A stretch of 64,000 nucleotides of DNA, taken from contig JANCRA010000030.1 in NCBI GenBank assembly GCA_024362935.1, positions 9,158,096-9,222,095 on the forward strand, written 5' to 3'. The notes beneath the pieces were generated by a model that did no database searches, was not told where the DNA came from, and saw only the letters and a list, made by a program, of their open reading frames with translations. The translations under genes and the position numbers were made by a program. Origin of the DNA: Setophaga petechia. Its lineage: Eukaryota > Chordata > Aves > Passeriformes > Parulidae. Below, piece by piece: positions 36,389 to 47,800 of this stretch (positions within the stretch are counted from its first letter, which is position 1; every line of letters begins with the position of its first letter).

Positions 36389-39300
36389 TACAAATCGGAA
36401 AGAAAAATTAATATTTTGCTTATGTTCAACACTGGCATAAAAATTCAGTTGTAAGAAAAGCAATTCAGAGATTTTGGAGTGTGATTTAAAGTGGTGACCT
36501 GACCCTGACTGTCTCTTATTTTACTGCCAGGCTCCCAGATGAATATTTTTAACACAGAAATTTATCCTCACCAATGTCAGCAGTGCTGAAAGAAAGCCAA
36601 GGATAGAGTTAAGATGGGCCAAAGCATTAAGAGACATTGGAGCATGGGAAACACCAAACAAAATGATTGCAAAGGGGAAATATTTTTATATCTAATTATT
36701 ATATATCCACATTTCTTACAGGCTAATAACAGACTAGTTGTTCCTCTAGCAGAGAAGCTGTAATAGATCCCATTCTTGGTTTGCCTGTGTGGTGTGGATA
36801 AAACTTTAATTTCCTATTGGGATAAACAGGGATGAGCTGCAGTGTGCAGCATGGGGTCAGGCTGCACGTGGCTGCCAGGTACAGCAAGGTGGGCAGCAAA
36901 GTGCAGGTTGGGCAGCAATGAGGCACAGGGAGGAGAATCCTACTGAATACAGCAAGCTGGGTCTAGCAGCAGGAGAGAAATGAGAAACTTGAGATCATCT
37001 GTCCCCTGCGAGGAGAGGGGAAATTTAGTTACAGGGCGCTCTCAAACACAAGGCTGTTTCCTGAGACCCTTGCTCACAGGGAGTTGTTGATAAGAACAGA
37101 CTGTTATGATCTTGTGATAATAAGTGAACAAGAATTGGGATTCCATCCAGGAGAACTGTAATCTCCCTATGCTCTCATTAATTAAATTCAGGCTATCAAA
37201 GACAGCAGAGGTACTGGCCTAATTTAAGGGGAGTGGGGAAGGATCCTGTTTGATTGCACACTCATCTCTCAGACTAACAACTTCACTCTCATTTACCCAA
37301 AATCATCACTTACCTGGTGTCTGTGTGCGCACAGGTAAGTGCCAGGTCCAAGGAGGAATCCAGGAATAAAGCAGTTTTACAGATGCAGGAACCTGAACAG
37401 TTTTCCATCATGCCACCATGCTGATCCCAGCAGCTCACACTGAGGGACTGTACTGCCAACCTGTGGTATGAGGAAATCGTGAGTTGGGCATGTGAACATG
37501 TCAAGCTTATGAGGTTAACAAGTAACATTTTTCTTTACTAATATATTTCCCTTCTTCTAGTAAGCATTTTTGTTTCCAAGTTGGGATCAACATTTTTAGC
37601 TTTTATGTAGCATCAAAAGGTCAATAACTGTATTCTTTTCAATACTTTTCTTTTTTAAAGACAGCCAAGAAAAGAAAAACAAAGTAACATGTAATTTGCA
37701 AAAAGAACACACTATCTTTTTAAAATATCATATAAAACTGGCCTCCTGCCAAATGCAAATTTGCAGAAATACTTCAGCGTACCCTTTTGAAAAAGAACAC
37801 AATCCTTAAGCTATTGTTAAAAAAAAAAAAAAAAGTTACTCATGAAGACCTATCCATCTGTGTCTGAAGTTAATAGTTCCTTTTGCAACAATGGTATCTC
37901 CTGTCAGTTGTTCTTTCACAAATCCATGAGAAAGCAATGCTCTATAAAATGAAAAGTCAGAAGAAAACAAATCTAGCAAAGACTCCACTTGGAAAACCTC
38001 CGTGGTGGGCTTATGCTTCAGCCTGGATTTAAATCCACATACATCACTCCGTGCTGCCCGTGTTTATGTTCAACCACAGAAGATTTGTGGTTGACCTACA
38101 TATGCAAACAAAACATTTGCTGCATATTTGGGGTGGGGGGATTTGCATGATAGAAGATGATGTAAATATGCATAATTGTAGATGACATTTTTGGTTGCCA
38201 AGTCCTGCTGCACAGCCCTTTGGAGCTGGCCATGCATGAAAGAGGCTTGCAGTCCTGACGGGCACATTGCCTGGCCGTGCTGCAGGGCTGAACCGCCCCG
38301 ACATGGAGCTTCTGCTTCCTCTTGAGCAACACAAACCTGCTGTAATCATCTCACCAAGCAGCCCCTGTGCTCGCAGAGACACGTGTGACACTCGCTGAGG
38401 GGGCTGAAACCATCAGTTCCACATGTCACCTCTGAGTTCCCTTCACGGAGCAGCTCAGCAGACTCAAAGATTTTGTTTAGGAGTTTTCTCAGTATTCTTG
38501 AATCCCCAATGCATCAGGGGGGAACATCACACAGCTTAGTCAACAGCAGCTGGTTTATCTGTTCTTGCCCCCACATTTCATCCCACAGCAGCATTTCTAG
38601 TAAGTCTGCTAGTGTGTTAGTACACTGGAGGCTTTGCTCTAAAAATTGCACCAGCACAAGTACATATTAATAACGTTGATAAAGTGGCATGACAAACCCA
38701 GATCTCCTAGGACAGTAAACATGCACAGAACTCAGCTCTTATGTGTGATATGGAAGGGCTCTCCTGTAACAGAGGTTTTGTCTGCCATTACTGGATGTCT
38801 GTCTGGTTGCTCTTCCTATGTCACATCTTATTTGTCATTCAAAATCTCTGCAACTCTGCTGTGCAGAAATAAGTGCTTAAAAGGGTTAGCAGAAAGGAGG
38901 AAAATTCCATGGCATCAAGACCAGGTCTCCTCCTTTATCTGTGAAGATGGCTTTGGAAAAATCTTACAGGATCAGACAGGAGCAAAAGCTCCCTTCCCTA
39001 CAAACCAACCAAGGAGCTGATTAAAGAACACCCTGTGTGTAACACCCACCACCCATTTACACCATGTTCAAGGTCTCCTCAAAAGATGAAGCTATGTAAG
39101 AAGAGGGGCTTCATGCAGAGTCCTGGGGCAGGCAGGAATGTCCATCCATGTGAGAGAAAGAGAAGGAAGGAAATCTTGGGAGCCTGTGCCCGAGAAAGAA
39201 AGCTGATACAAACCTGGTCTCTGCAAAAACACTTGCAGCTCCGAGCCAAGAAGCTGTCTTGGGGCTTCACTCCTACTGTGTTCAGAGAATCAGGACTTTC

Positions 39301-41349
39301 TGTGAGTGCTTTGCACATCAAAGGAATAACTCTCTCAGTACCTCCATGTGATGCAAACACCCACCATGAGGTTTGGCCAACTGTTCCGTGCTCCTCAGGG
39401 TTTGTTTATACTAAATCCGTGACGATGTCCCGTGTAAAGGCTTCATTCCACATATTTGCCCAGTTTCATTGTCCAGAAGAAAAGGCATACAGCTTTCTTA
39501 CTTCCAGTGGAGTCAAAGAATTTTCTTTGCCCAACAAACAAACTAGAAAATTAACGGCTTTTTAAGTTTAGCGGCCTTCAAACTCAATTCTCAAACACAG
39601 ATCCAAACCATTAACATCAGGAGATTTAAGCCCTATGAAAAGTTCACAGAAGTTCATGAACAGGGAGTATTAAACACCTCCATTCAATTGTGATCTAACA
39701 GAAACTGGCACTGCAAGCTTTATTAAATAACAGTTGCCTTCTTTTTCTCAGGATTCCCATGAGATATTTCTTTCCTCCTACCCAAAGAATTTTATAATCT
39801 GCGGGATACTGGAGAGCACCAGAATGGAATTAAAAAGACCCCTCTTGTTATTTCATCCTGGTCTTTCTATGAGATTTAAAAATTTAGCTATCCCAAGTGA
39901 AGTCCATACGCTCCCACATACATAGGAATGCTCTTGTGGCAATGGGAAGGTAATGAGGAGAAGCTTTGAGCAGCTCAGCACGATGGCAGGTTCCTGCACG
40001 CCTCAGCTGAAATGCAGTATTGCAGAATCAATGCAGACACTCACCAGTGGCTGTGTTAGGTTTTTCCCCATATGAGTTGAGCTTTGCTGGCGTTAGCATC
40101 AAAGGAAGCATGAGCATAGCCTGACTGGGTGGCATCTCCTCCTCCTCCTTGGGCTTAGGAGAACCAAAGACCTGAACGTTGCTCAATCAGTCCAAGGACA
40201 TTTGCACACAGAATCTAGGTTATTCACCCAGGTCAACAGATATTTTTTGATCAAGATATGTGCAAGGTAAGAAAAGTGCCCTGAAATGTTCTAAGTACAC
40301 ACTAAACATCAGCACAGACCACACAAAAAATCCCCAACAAAGAACTAAATTGATGCATCTGCAGGCGAGATGTGTATCTCGGGGAGCATCTTGGACAGAA
40401 ACCAACTGACAAAACCCATATTGAGTTATGCTGTATGAAAGTGGGATTAGCATAAACTTGTGAATATTTAAATGAGAAGATAATGCCGTACTATAGATTG
40501 GAAGAAAAGAAGTCTGTCTGGAAACAGAAAAACTTCACAAAGACAGAAGGCTGACCACAGAACCCTCCCCAGAAAGAACTGCTAATACCTCAAAATATTT
40601 GAACATGTAGGGTCATAGTCTGTGAACCAATATTAATTCCTTGGGTTTTTTTCTCCCTCTCTTAATTATAAGTTTCTGGATTCTTGGCTCTTGCCCATCT
40701 CCTGCTGACCTACAAGTACTCAGAAATGCCAAGGAGCTCAGGGTGATCACACTACTGAGATGGATACTGGGAACTGTGCACCGTCTGCCTGTGGTCAAAC
40801 TTTTCTTTCTTGCTAATGCAAAAGCCACATAAAAGGTGGTGTCCAAAAACATTCAAACACCTGGCTGGGAGTTCCTTTTAAGACTCAAAAATTAATTTGA
40901 GGGAACACAGATGAGATCCATTGGCGCACATGGGTGGTAACCCTCCACCCCTTGGATTCTACACAATTCACATTTCTGATCATCCCTGTAAATGGAGTGT
41001 GGCTATACTAAGAGTCAGAAGACAAACCTTGGGCCTTGCCATCACAGCTGGGCACACCTCATCCCTTCCCTGTGCTGGTACCCACTGAGGAATGTCACGC
41101 TCAGGTGTGCCAGGTGTCCCAGAGTGGCTCACCTGGGCCTGGCAGTGCCTCGTCACCAAGACTGGGAGGAAAGAACACCGCGAGCACACGGGGTGCCACA
41201 AATCCTGAGAGTATCACAGGATACTGAGGGACACAGAGGGTACCGACTGCGCGTCAGGATTCTGAGAGAGAGGCCTGTGCTCAGTTCTAACAGAGCTGTA
41301 AGTGATACTGACATGAGACATACATAACATAGGTGACCACTCATTCAGA

Positions 41350-41505
41350 ACAGCCCTTGCAGAGATTTGTAAGGAGATTTGATGGGATCCCCTCTCAGTC
41401 TTCTCCAGACTAACCAGGCCCAGCTCCCGCAGCGTCCCCCCGTAACCGAGATGCCCCAGACCCCTCATCACCCCCGCGTCCGTCCAGCGGAGCATCCCGA
41501 GCGCT
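41350..41505 (-). mobile_element. CR1 LINE fragment at the NOS1AP-like promoter
   Basis: GATCCCCTCTCAGTCTTCTC, CAGACTAACCAGGCCCAGCT and CCCGCAGC match the reverse-orientation CR1 stretch that reads, in common copies, CCCCTCTCAGCCTTCTC..CCAGGCTGAACAAGCCCAGCTCCCTCAGC. The likeness continues more weakly through CCCCAGACCCCTCATCA to about 41505, inside GC-rich promoter sequence. Family assignment is from memory. Confidence 0.75.
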
Positions 41506-41725
41506 GCAGCCGGCGCGGCGGCGGGGCCGGGGCGGGGCGGCCGGGCAGGGCCGGGCGGCTCCACCGCCCCCCGCATCACATGAGGGAACTTCGGGCCAAT
41601 GGCGCCGCGCCGGGGCCGGGGCCCCGCTCGCTCCCGCGGACGCTCATTCAAAACGCGGCCGGGCTCTGGCGCCCGTAGCCCCGCACGGCGCCCGGGGCTC
41701 GGCGGGGCGGGCGCTGCCGGCCGCG

Positions 41726-41749
41726 ATGCCCGGCGGGGCCGCGGGCTGA
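41726..41749 (+). other. upstream ORF in NOS1AP-like 5' leader
   Basis: A seven-codon reading frame (MPGGAAG, stop TGA) starts at an ATG with G at -3 and ends 21 bp before the main ATG. If the leader includes it, it could dampen translation of the main frame. It depends on where transcription starts. Confidence 0.45.
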
Positions 41750-41770
41750 GGCGGCCGCCCGCCCGCCGCC

Positions 41771-41875
41771 ATGCCGGTGAAGAACCGGTACAACCTGGTG
41801 GACGATGGCTGCGACTCCCGCGTCCCGCTGCACAACGAGGAGGCCTTCCAGCACGGCATCCACTTCCAGGCCAAG
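41771..41875 (+). CDS. NOS1AP-like coding exon 1 (residues 1-35)
   Basis: Starts at GCCGCCATGCC in the CpG island and reads [20 protein letters not shown] and on to QHGIHFQAK. The donor is AAG|gtgagc, phase 0. The same position ends exon 1 of NOS1AP as I recall it. Confidence 0.93.
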
Positions 41876-44800
41876 GTGAGCCCCGGGCGCGCTCCCCCCG
41901 CACCCCCGGGCCGGGAGCACAGCGGGCCCCGCCGGCCGCAGCCCCGAGCCCCGGGGCCCTGGCAGCCGAGCCCGGGAGGTTCCGCCGCTCCGGCCGTGCG
42001 GAGAGGGCGCTGCGGGTCCCTGCGGGCTCGGGTCCCCGCGGGCTGCGCTCCGCTGCTGTCCAGCCGTGCCCCCCCAGCCCTGCCACGGCTGCTCTTCAGC
42101 TCTGGAAGAGCCCCTGGGCCACGCTGAGGGAGTCTAAAGAAAACAGCAATCAGCTATGAAAGCCTTGCATTTAATGAGCACAATCAAACAGGTTCTTGCT
42201 CTTTTCCTAGTGTTTTTGCAGCTGTGTAATCCTTAGACGCTGCCTTGGTGCTGCATTTGGGAGCTGCTCTGGAATGACCCCTCTTGACAGCACCGTGGAT
42301 GCTGTCCCCGGTGCTCATCCCTGCCCGATCCAATTCCTGTCCTGTCCTGCCACCGCGGGGTGACCGCTCCCTATTCCCCTGGAAACCAGCAGACTGCTTT
42401 GGGCTGCTCAGATAATAGTGCCTAACTACAGCCGACCCCTTCCCTGCATGAAAAGCTGGACCAAACAAGGTCTGCAGCCTTCAGGCCTCAGAAAGAAATA
42501 CTGATATTATCAGAAATTCTGTATTGATCGTGAAGAGCAGCCTGGCAGCCTGGCAGCACTCTCAGAAAGTGACTCCATTGGAATTGGCATTCTGTAGACA
42601 GCATGGGGAACGGGTTTATAATTCAGCTGACAAGAAGAATTGCATTTTGCTGGAGCAACTCACAGGCTCCCTTCCCCTCTTTGCAGGTGGCCTAACACAG
42701 ATTAGAAATGGAATTCACGCCTGCTGTCTCCTGAGCTGGAAAGAAGGGGCATATACATTCCAATAAAGCTTTGAAATACGGATTTTGTGCCTCTTGGTTT
42801 TCCTGCTGAAAGAGCTGTAAGATTTAAGCAGGATACAGGATGAATCTGAATAGACAGCTAATCATGTATTTTAAAAAATTTATCTTCCTTAGGGAAGAAA
42901 ACATTTAATCTGTGATTTCTCTATTTAAATTAACATTTGCTGTGCTGCAGACTGTGCTGAGGAGAAGAAAAATTCTTAATTTGATTTTTAAAAGATGGGT
43001 AGCAACTGTACCTTTAACTGAGTGAAACTGGCTTCTCAGATTGACAGCTCCAGGCATCCAGAGCTGGCGAGTGGATAACACCCTGTTAGGATGTGTGGGT
43101 CTGGGATGGGGTTTGCATTACCTTAGTAACATGCTTGCTCAGTTCTGCTTTACAGTCTGTCTCTTCCAATTATGCTGCTCATTGTGGGCACATCAGTCAG
43201 CTGCCACGCTGACAATGACAAGGCTGCAGCTGGCTGCAGGTGTCTGGCACCAGGCAATCCTACTGACCACACTCCCTCTCTAATCTCCGCATGCCAAACT
43301 GCCTTCCTCCCCCTGTAATCTTCAGGAGGTCAGCTCTGGGAGCTGCTTGTTTGGGCAGAGCTTTGTGTGCTGTTTCATGAGTTTCATGGCTCTGTGTGGG
43401 AGCACAGGTACCCAAACTCTGCAGCCAGAGCAGAGCAGGGAGTTTGAAAGCATCTCCTCCAGCTCAGCAGTCCCAGCTGTCCTCTTGCCCCAGTGAATTT
43501 GTCATTAGGAGCATGGCCTGTTCCCCACTGCAGCTCTGACAAAAGGCCAGGCAGCTGCACGGAGCTCATCTGGATTCCCAGTGCCTGTCCTGACAGCCAG
43601 CAGAGCAGGGAAGGAGGTGTGCACACCAAAGAGGCCACAGATCACAGCAGCACAGCTCTGCCCTCCCCAGCAGCCCAGAGGGAAGCCCTGGCTCTGCTGC
43701 TCCCCTCCCTGCTGTCCTCCAGCTCTCGTGCTCTGAGCTTGGTTCTCCTGTGGTTTACCAAAGGCTATAGATGAACTTAACTGCTCTTAAAAATGCCATT
43801 TTGCAAAGGCATTTACAGAAGCAGCAGCAAAGCCAGATGACCTTTCAGATTGCTTGTGGTGTTTATTTCAAAGCAGGAGAAAGAGCACTAAAGACTGAGC
43901 CAGGAGAGCTCATCTCTGAAAGCCCTTTTAAGCAGACATTTTACAAGATAAAACCCATTGCAATCTGCAAGCAGTACAGTGGAGAAATAAATCCAGAACT
44001 GTCAGTAACAGTAACACCTATGGGGCTGTTCTGGGGAATTATTTTGTCCCTGTTCATATATATAACATCACCCTGAATGTTTGCAGGGGCCTCCTGATTA
44101 GCTGCTCCTTTTCCTCTCCACAAGGGAACAACTTCCAAAAAACCAACAGTTTGTAACCACACACTAAAATCCAGACAAGTTCATGAACCAATGCTCCTGG
44201 GAGGGTCACTAAACTGTGAACTGCTCTCAGTCCCCAGCACTGACAGCAGAGATGGGCTGTGTTCCCCTGGGGGAGCTGATGGACCCCACTGGGCCCCAGC
44301 AGCACCAAATCCAGCAGCTGCCCTCAGCTGCCAGGGCCACTCCCAGCACATGCTGTCATTACCCTCTCACTCTGTGACATTCCCCAACGTGCCCTGGGCC
44401 TGCAGGGCTTCCCTCAGAGCTGAGCCACAGCACTCCACAGCACCAGCAGCCTTTGCTCCCCATGACTGTCCAGGACACCACACGTTTCCCCATTGCCAAG
44501 GCTGAGCTGGCAGCTCTGTGCCTCCTCCCCTTGGCAGCACAGGGCACTCCTGTGCAGCCGTGCTGTGCCATGTGTGCCACCACCATGTGCTGTCACCATG
44601 TGCTGTCACCATGTGCCACCACCGGTGCCACCAGGCAGCAGCTGCTGCCTCCTGCCAAGGGGTGCACGAGCAGGTTCTGCTTTGGCACACGAGGGGAGAG
44701 AGCAGCAGCACAGGAGGGACAAATCCAGCAGCAGGAAGCTGCCCCTGGGTGTTCTGTGATGCCCTGTGGAGCACGGGCAGTGCTGCCATTCCTGTCAGGG

Positions 44801-47800
44801 GAACGGGCAGCCAGCTCGAGGAGCTGGAGCTGTGGTGCAGGGCTGGAGGTGGAGGAGATGGGATCCTGCCATCTGCCATGTCTCAGACCCCAGTAAGGGA
44901 CCCTGCCAGGACTGGTGCAGACACCCAACCCCAAGCAGTTTGGTTAGGGCTGCAGCTCCCCTAAGGAGGGTTGTAGGACACAGATTTGGGTGGGTTGCCA
45001 GGATTCTGCAGGCAGTTGAGCTGGTCCAACCAAGCAGGGACAGCAGTATCAAGAGTTAATATGGACCAGACTGGAAACTTAAGCTAGAATCACAAGGCTG
45101 TTCCAGGAAAGGTGTTTGCTGCACCTCCTGGAAGTTTTACAGCTCTTGTGTGCTTTCAGTTTTGAGCAGGTGTAGTAAGGAGGAACAAAGGATCGACAGT
45201 CCCATTTTCAGGCTCACAGGATCATGACTCAATTAGCAGCAGACTTCGCCCTGCAGAGCACTGGTAAAGGCACATCCAGAACCTGAATGAGGTCAGAGCC
45301 TCAGAAATCCCCCAATCTCAGAAATCCCCAGCTTGGTAACATTATCTACAGCAGATATTCCTATCCTGTCCTGGCTCAAAGGAACCCTAGCAAGGAGGGA
45401 GTGAACACAGGAGGCATGCTGCCTGTTTTGAAGAATCCCCCACACGAGGGTGTGCGTTACAGCCCAGCCATCTCACCTTGTGTCTTTCAGTACATCGGGA
45501 GCTTGGACGTGCCCAGGCCCAACAGCCGCGTGGAGATCGTGGCAGCCATGAGGAGGATCCGGGTGAGTTCAGAGCAGCTGGGCCCACACAGGGTTAAAGC
45601 TTGCACTCCCCACGGTGACTTGGTTGCAATCTGCTGTTCCACATCCCCTCCAGCCCTTCCTATCTGGAGCTCAAATCTCAGCCCAATCAGGTTTGCAAGG
45701 ACCTTCTCCAGAAATTCTCAAGGCATCTTAGCATAGGCCCATCCTGTGCTCTCTGTAAAGAGATCTGTTATCAAAACTCAAATGTGAGCCCTCTCCTGTG
45801 CTGAGCAGCCATGGGGCTTCTCCTTGAACCTAAGAGATTTATTTAGCCTGTTTGGAATTTTGTGTGTGTGAAAAATAAGCTGGACACAATGTGCTTCACC
45901 AAAGCACTTGAGTTCCTTGACAGTTCCAAATATATTGTGTTATATATTGAAATATCAGTGCCCTGACAGGTGTGATTGATGTAAATCCAATCTGACTAGA
46001 CTTTGTGGATTCTGCTGCTCCTAGAATAATTTGCTGCCTTGCCCATGCTCCAGTACAGTTTTACAGTTCCTGTTTCTCATCACCAAGGCTGCTCTCTTCC
46101 TGCTCTGCCCCTTTATTCTGCAGAGCAGCCTGTGAATGGTCCCCAGATTTAGCTGTGATTAGCAGGGCTGGGTGGCTTACATCTGCTTCGTGTATAACCA
46201 GTTCAAGTACATCTCCCCCAAAAGGCAGTGCAGCTGTTGTGTCTGGCTGAAATTTTGCAGGGGTCTTAATTCTGAGGCTGTTCATATGTCTCACATCAGC
46301 TGAAGCAAGTTTGAGAATCTTCCATTTAAAGCTTTGAAGGGATTATCCTATTTCCCCCCTTCCCCCACAGTGTTTAACCATCTAATTTTCCTTTAGAATA
46401 GTGTTTTTTAAACTTAGCCTGTAACTGGCTGGGGAGCTGATGTATTCATCTCCAGCCAAGCTTAGAAATGACATTCCCCTCCCTTTGCCTGCTCAGACTA
46501 TTAGCACAGCTCTTGCTCAGAACACAGTTCAGCAGCAGTCTAAATTGCCTGGTTATTTATGGAACAGGTGAATAACTGTAGGAAGTAAAAGCAATAGGTG
46601 AGGACTACCAGGGCAGTTCAGGTGCTGGCATAATTATTGGCAATTTTTTATCTCAATCAATATTTATCATCAGATTTGACACTGCACTTCTGCTGATCTA
46701 TGACACCCTTGTAAGAAAAAGCAAATAGTATTTTAATATCCCTCAAAATAAAGTGTCACACTCTGTTTTCACACCTGCTATTGCCACAGTGGTACCTAGC
46801 TCAGAGCCTTGGCAGTGCAATAGCATCCTTGAGTACCACAAGGAACATGGAAAAAACCCACTCTGCATTCCTGGGTGCCCTCACTTAATCTTGTCACACA
46901 GGATTTTTAAAGTAGGCATCCAGTAATCTATACTGAGTTTTTAATCTTGGAAGCCCATTCCAAAAAGGGAGGGCTTCCCTTTTCATGTGCACATTGTGCA
47001 GCAGGATCTTATTCAGACACTTCCTGGCTGCTGAGCGGAAGATGCTCCTCTATTGAAGATAGTTAATTGGCACTGATCCTTAATTAGAGCATAAAGAATG
47101 AACTGGGAGGTCTTTGAAGAGAATTCTGGTGCACAGAGTACCCAACCTAGGAACTGAGGGAAGATGGGGGTTATTTATGTAGCATTCATTTGCATGCAGA
47201 GGCCTTGTCTGTACCAGAGTTTTTTCCCATGGACTCTCAGCAGCACCAGTTACAACTGGGAGGAAACAGTGGAAGAAGCTCTTGGGGGAAATGAGTATTT
47301 TGTTCCTATGTTATTGTGAGTGGCAGTGCCTGTTTGCAGTGCAAGAGTGAGTAAGATCCCACAGCCCTGCCAAGGGCTGGCAGGGGCATGTCGTGGTGAA
47401 GCTTTCATCCTTTGTGCACTCCAGCGTTCCACTGGAATTCTCCACTGGAGCAGAAGAGAAAAGTTGTGCAGTACAAGCCCCAGCAGAGCATTCCCTGTGC
47501 CATGGGAGGAGTGGGAGCCATCCTGGTGTTGCTGGAGCCAGCCCACGGCTCAGGAGGGCTCTTACTCACTGCTTGTGCTGCTCCAGAGCGAGCAGGGAGG
47601 AGGATGAGGAGTCACAGCTCTCTTTCCCAGGCTGTGTCAGAGCTGCTTGCTCTGGTTACTCATCAGTAAATTGATACAAGTGCCAAAACTGCCTTGGGGG
47701 AAAAGCTTCCAGCTGCTGAGGACTCCAGATGTCCTGAGAGGGTCCTAAGGAGAGCAGCAGCAGGTGATGAGTCTGCTCCTTGGATGTTCTGGTTTTTGTA

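Larger units (their letters stand above)
35361..41349. other. intergenic region between TTLL11 and the NOS1AP-like gene
   Basis: About 6 kb separating two divergently transcribed genes. It contains CR1 scraps at 35575-35632 and 36320-36388, a 16-base A run at 37819-37834, and a small GC-rich patch at about 35700-35830. No open frame shows a domain I recognise, and no RNA gene was seen. Confidence 0.7.
41420..42080. promoter_or_regulatory. NOS1AP-like CpG island promoter
   Basis: A dense GC/CpG region surrounds the first coding exon. It has an Sp1-type GGGGCGGGGC at 41529-41538 and a CCAAT box in GGGCCAATGG at 41596-41600, and no TATA box. This arrangement suggests transcription starting between about 41620 and 41720, ahead of the ATG at 41771. 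An E-box-like CACATG lies at 41578-41583. Confidence 0.75.

Noticed and set aside
36723..39565. Intergenic open frames between the two genes
   Set aside because: All are short, overlap on both strands and show no recognisable domain or exon signals.
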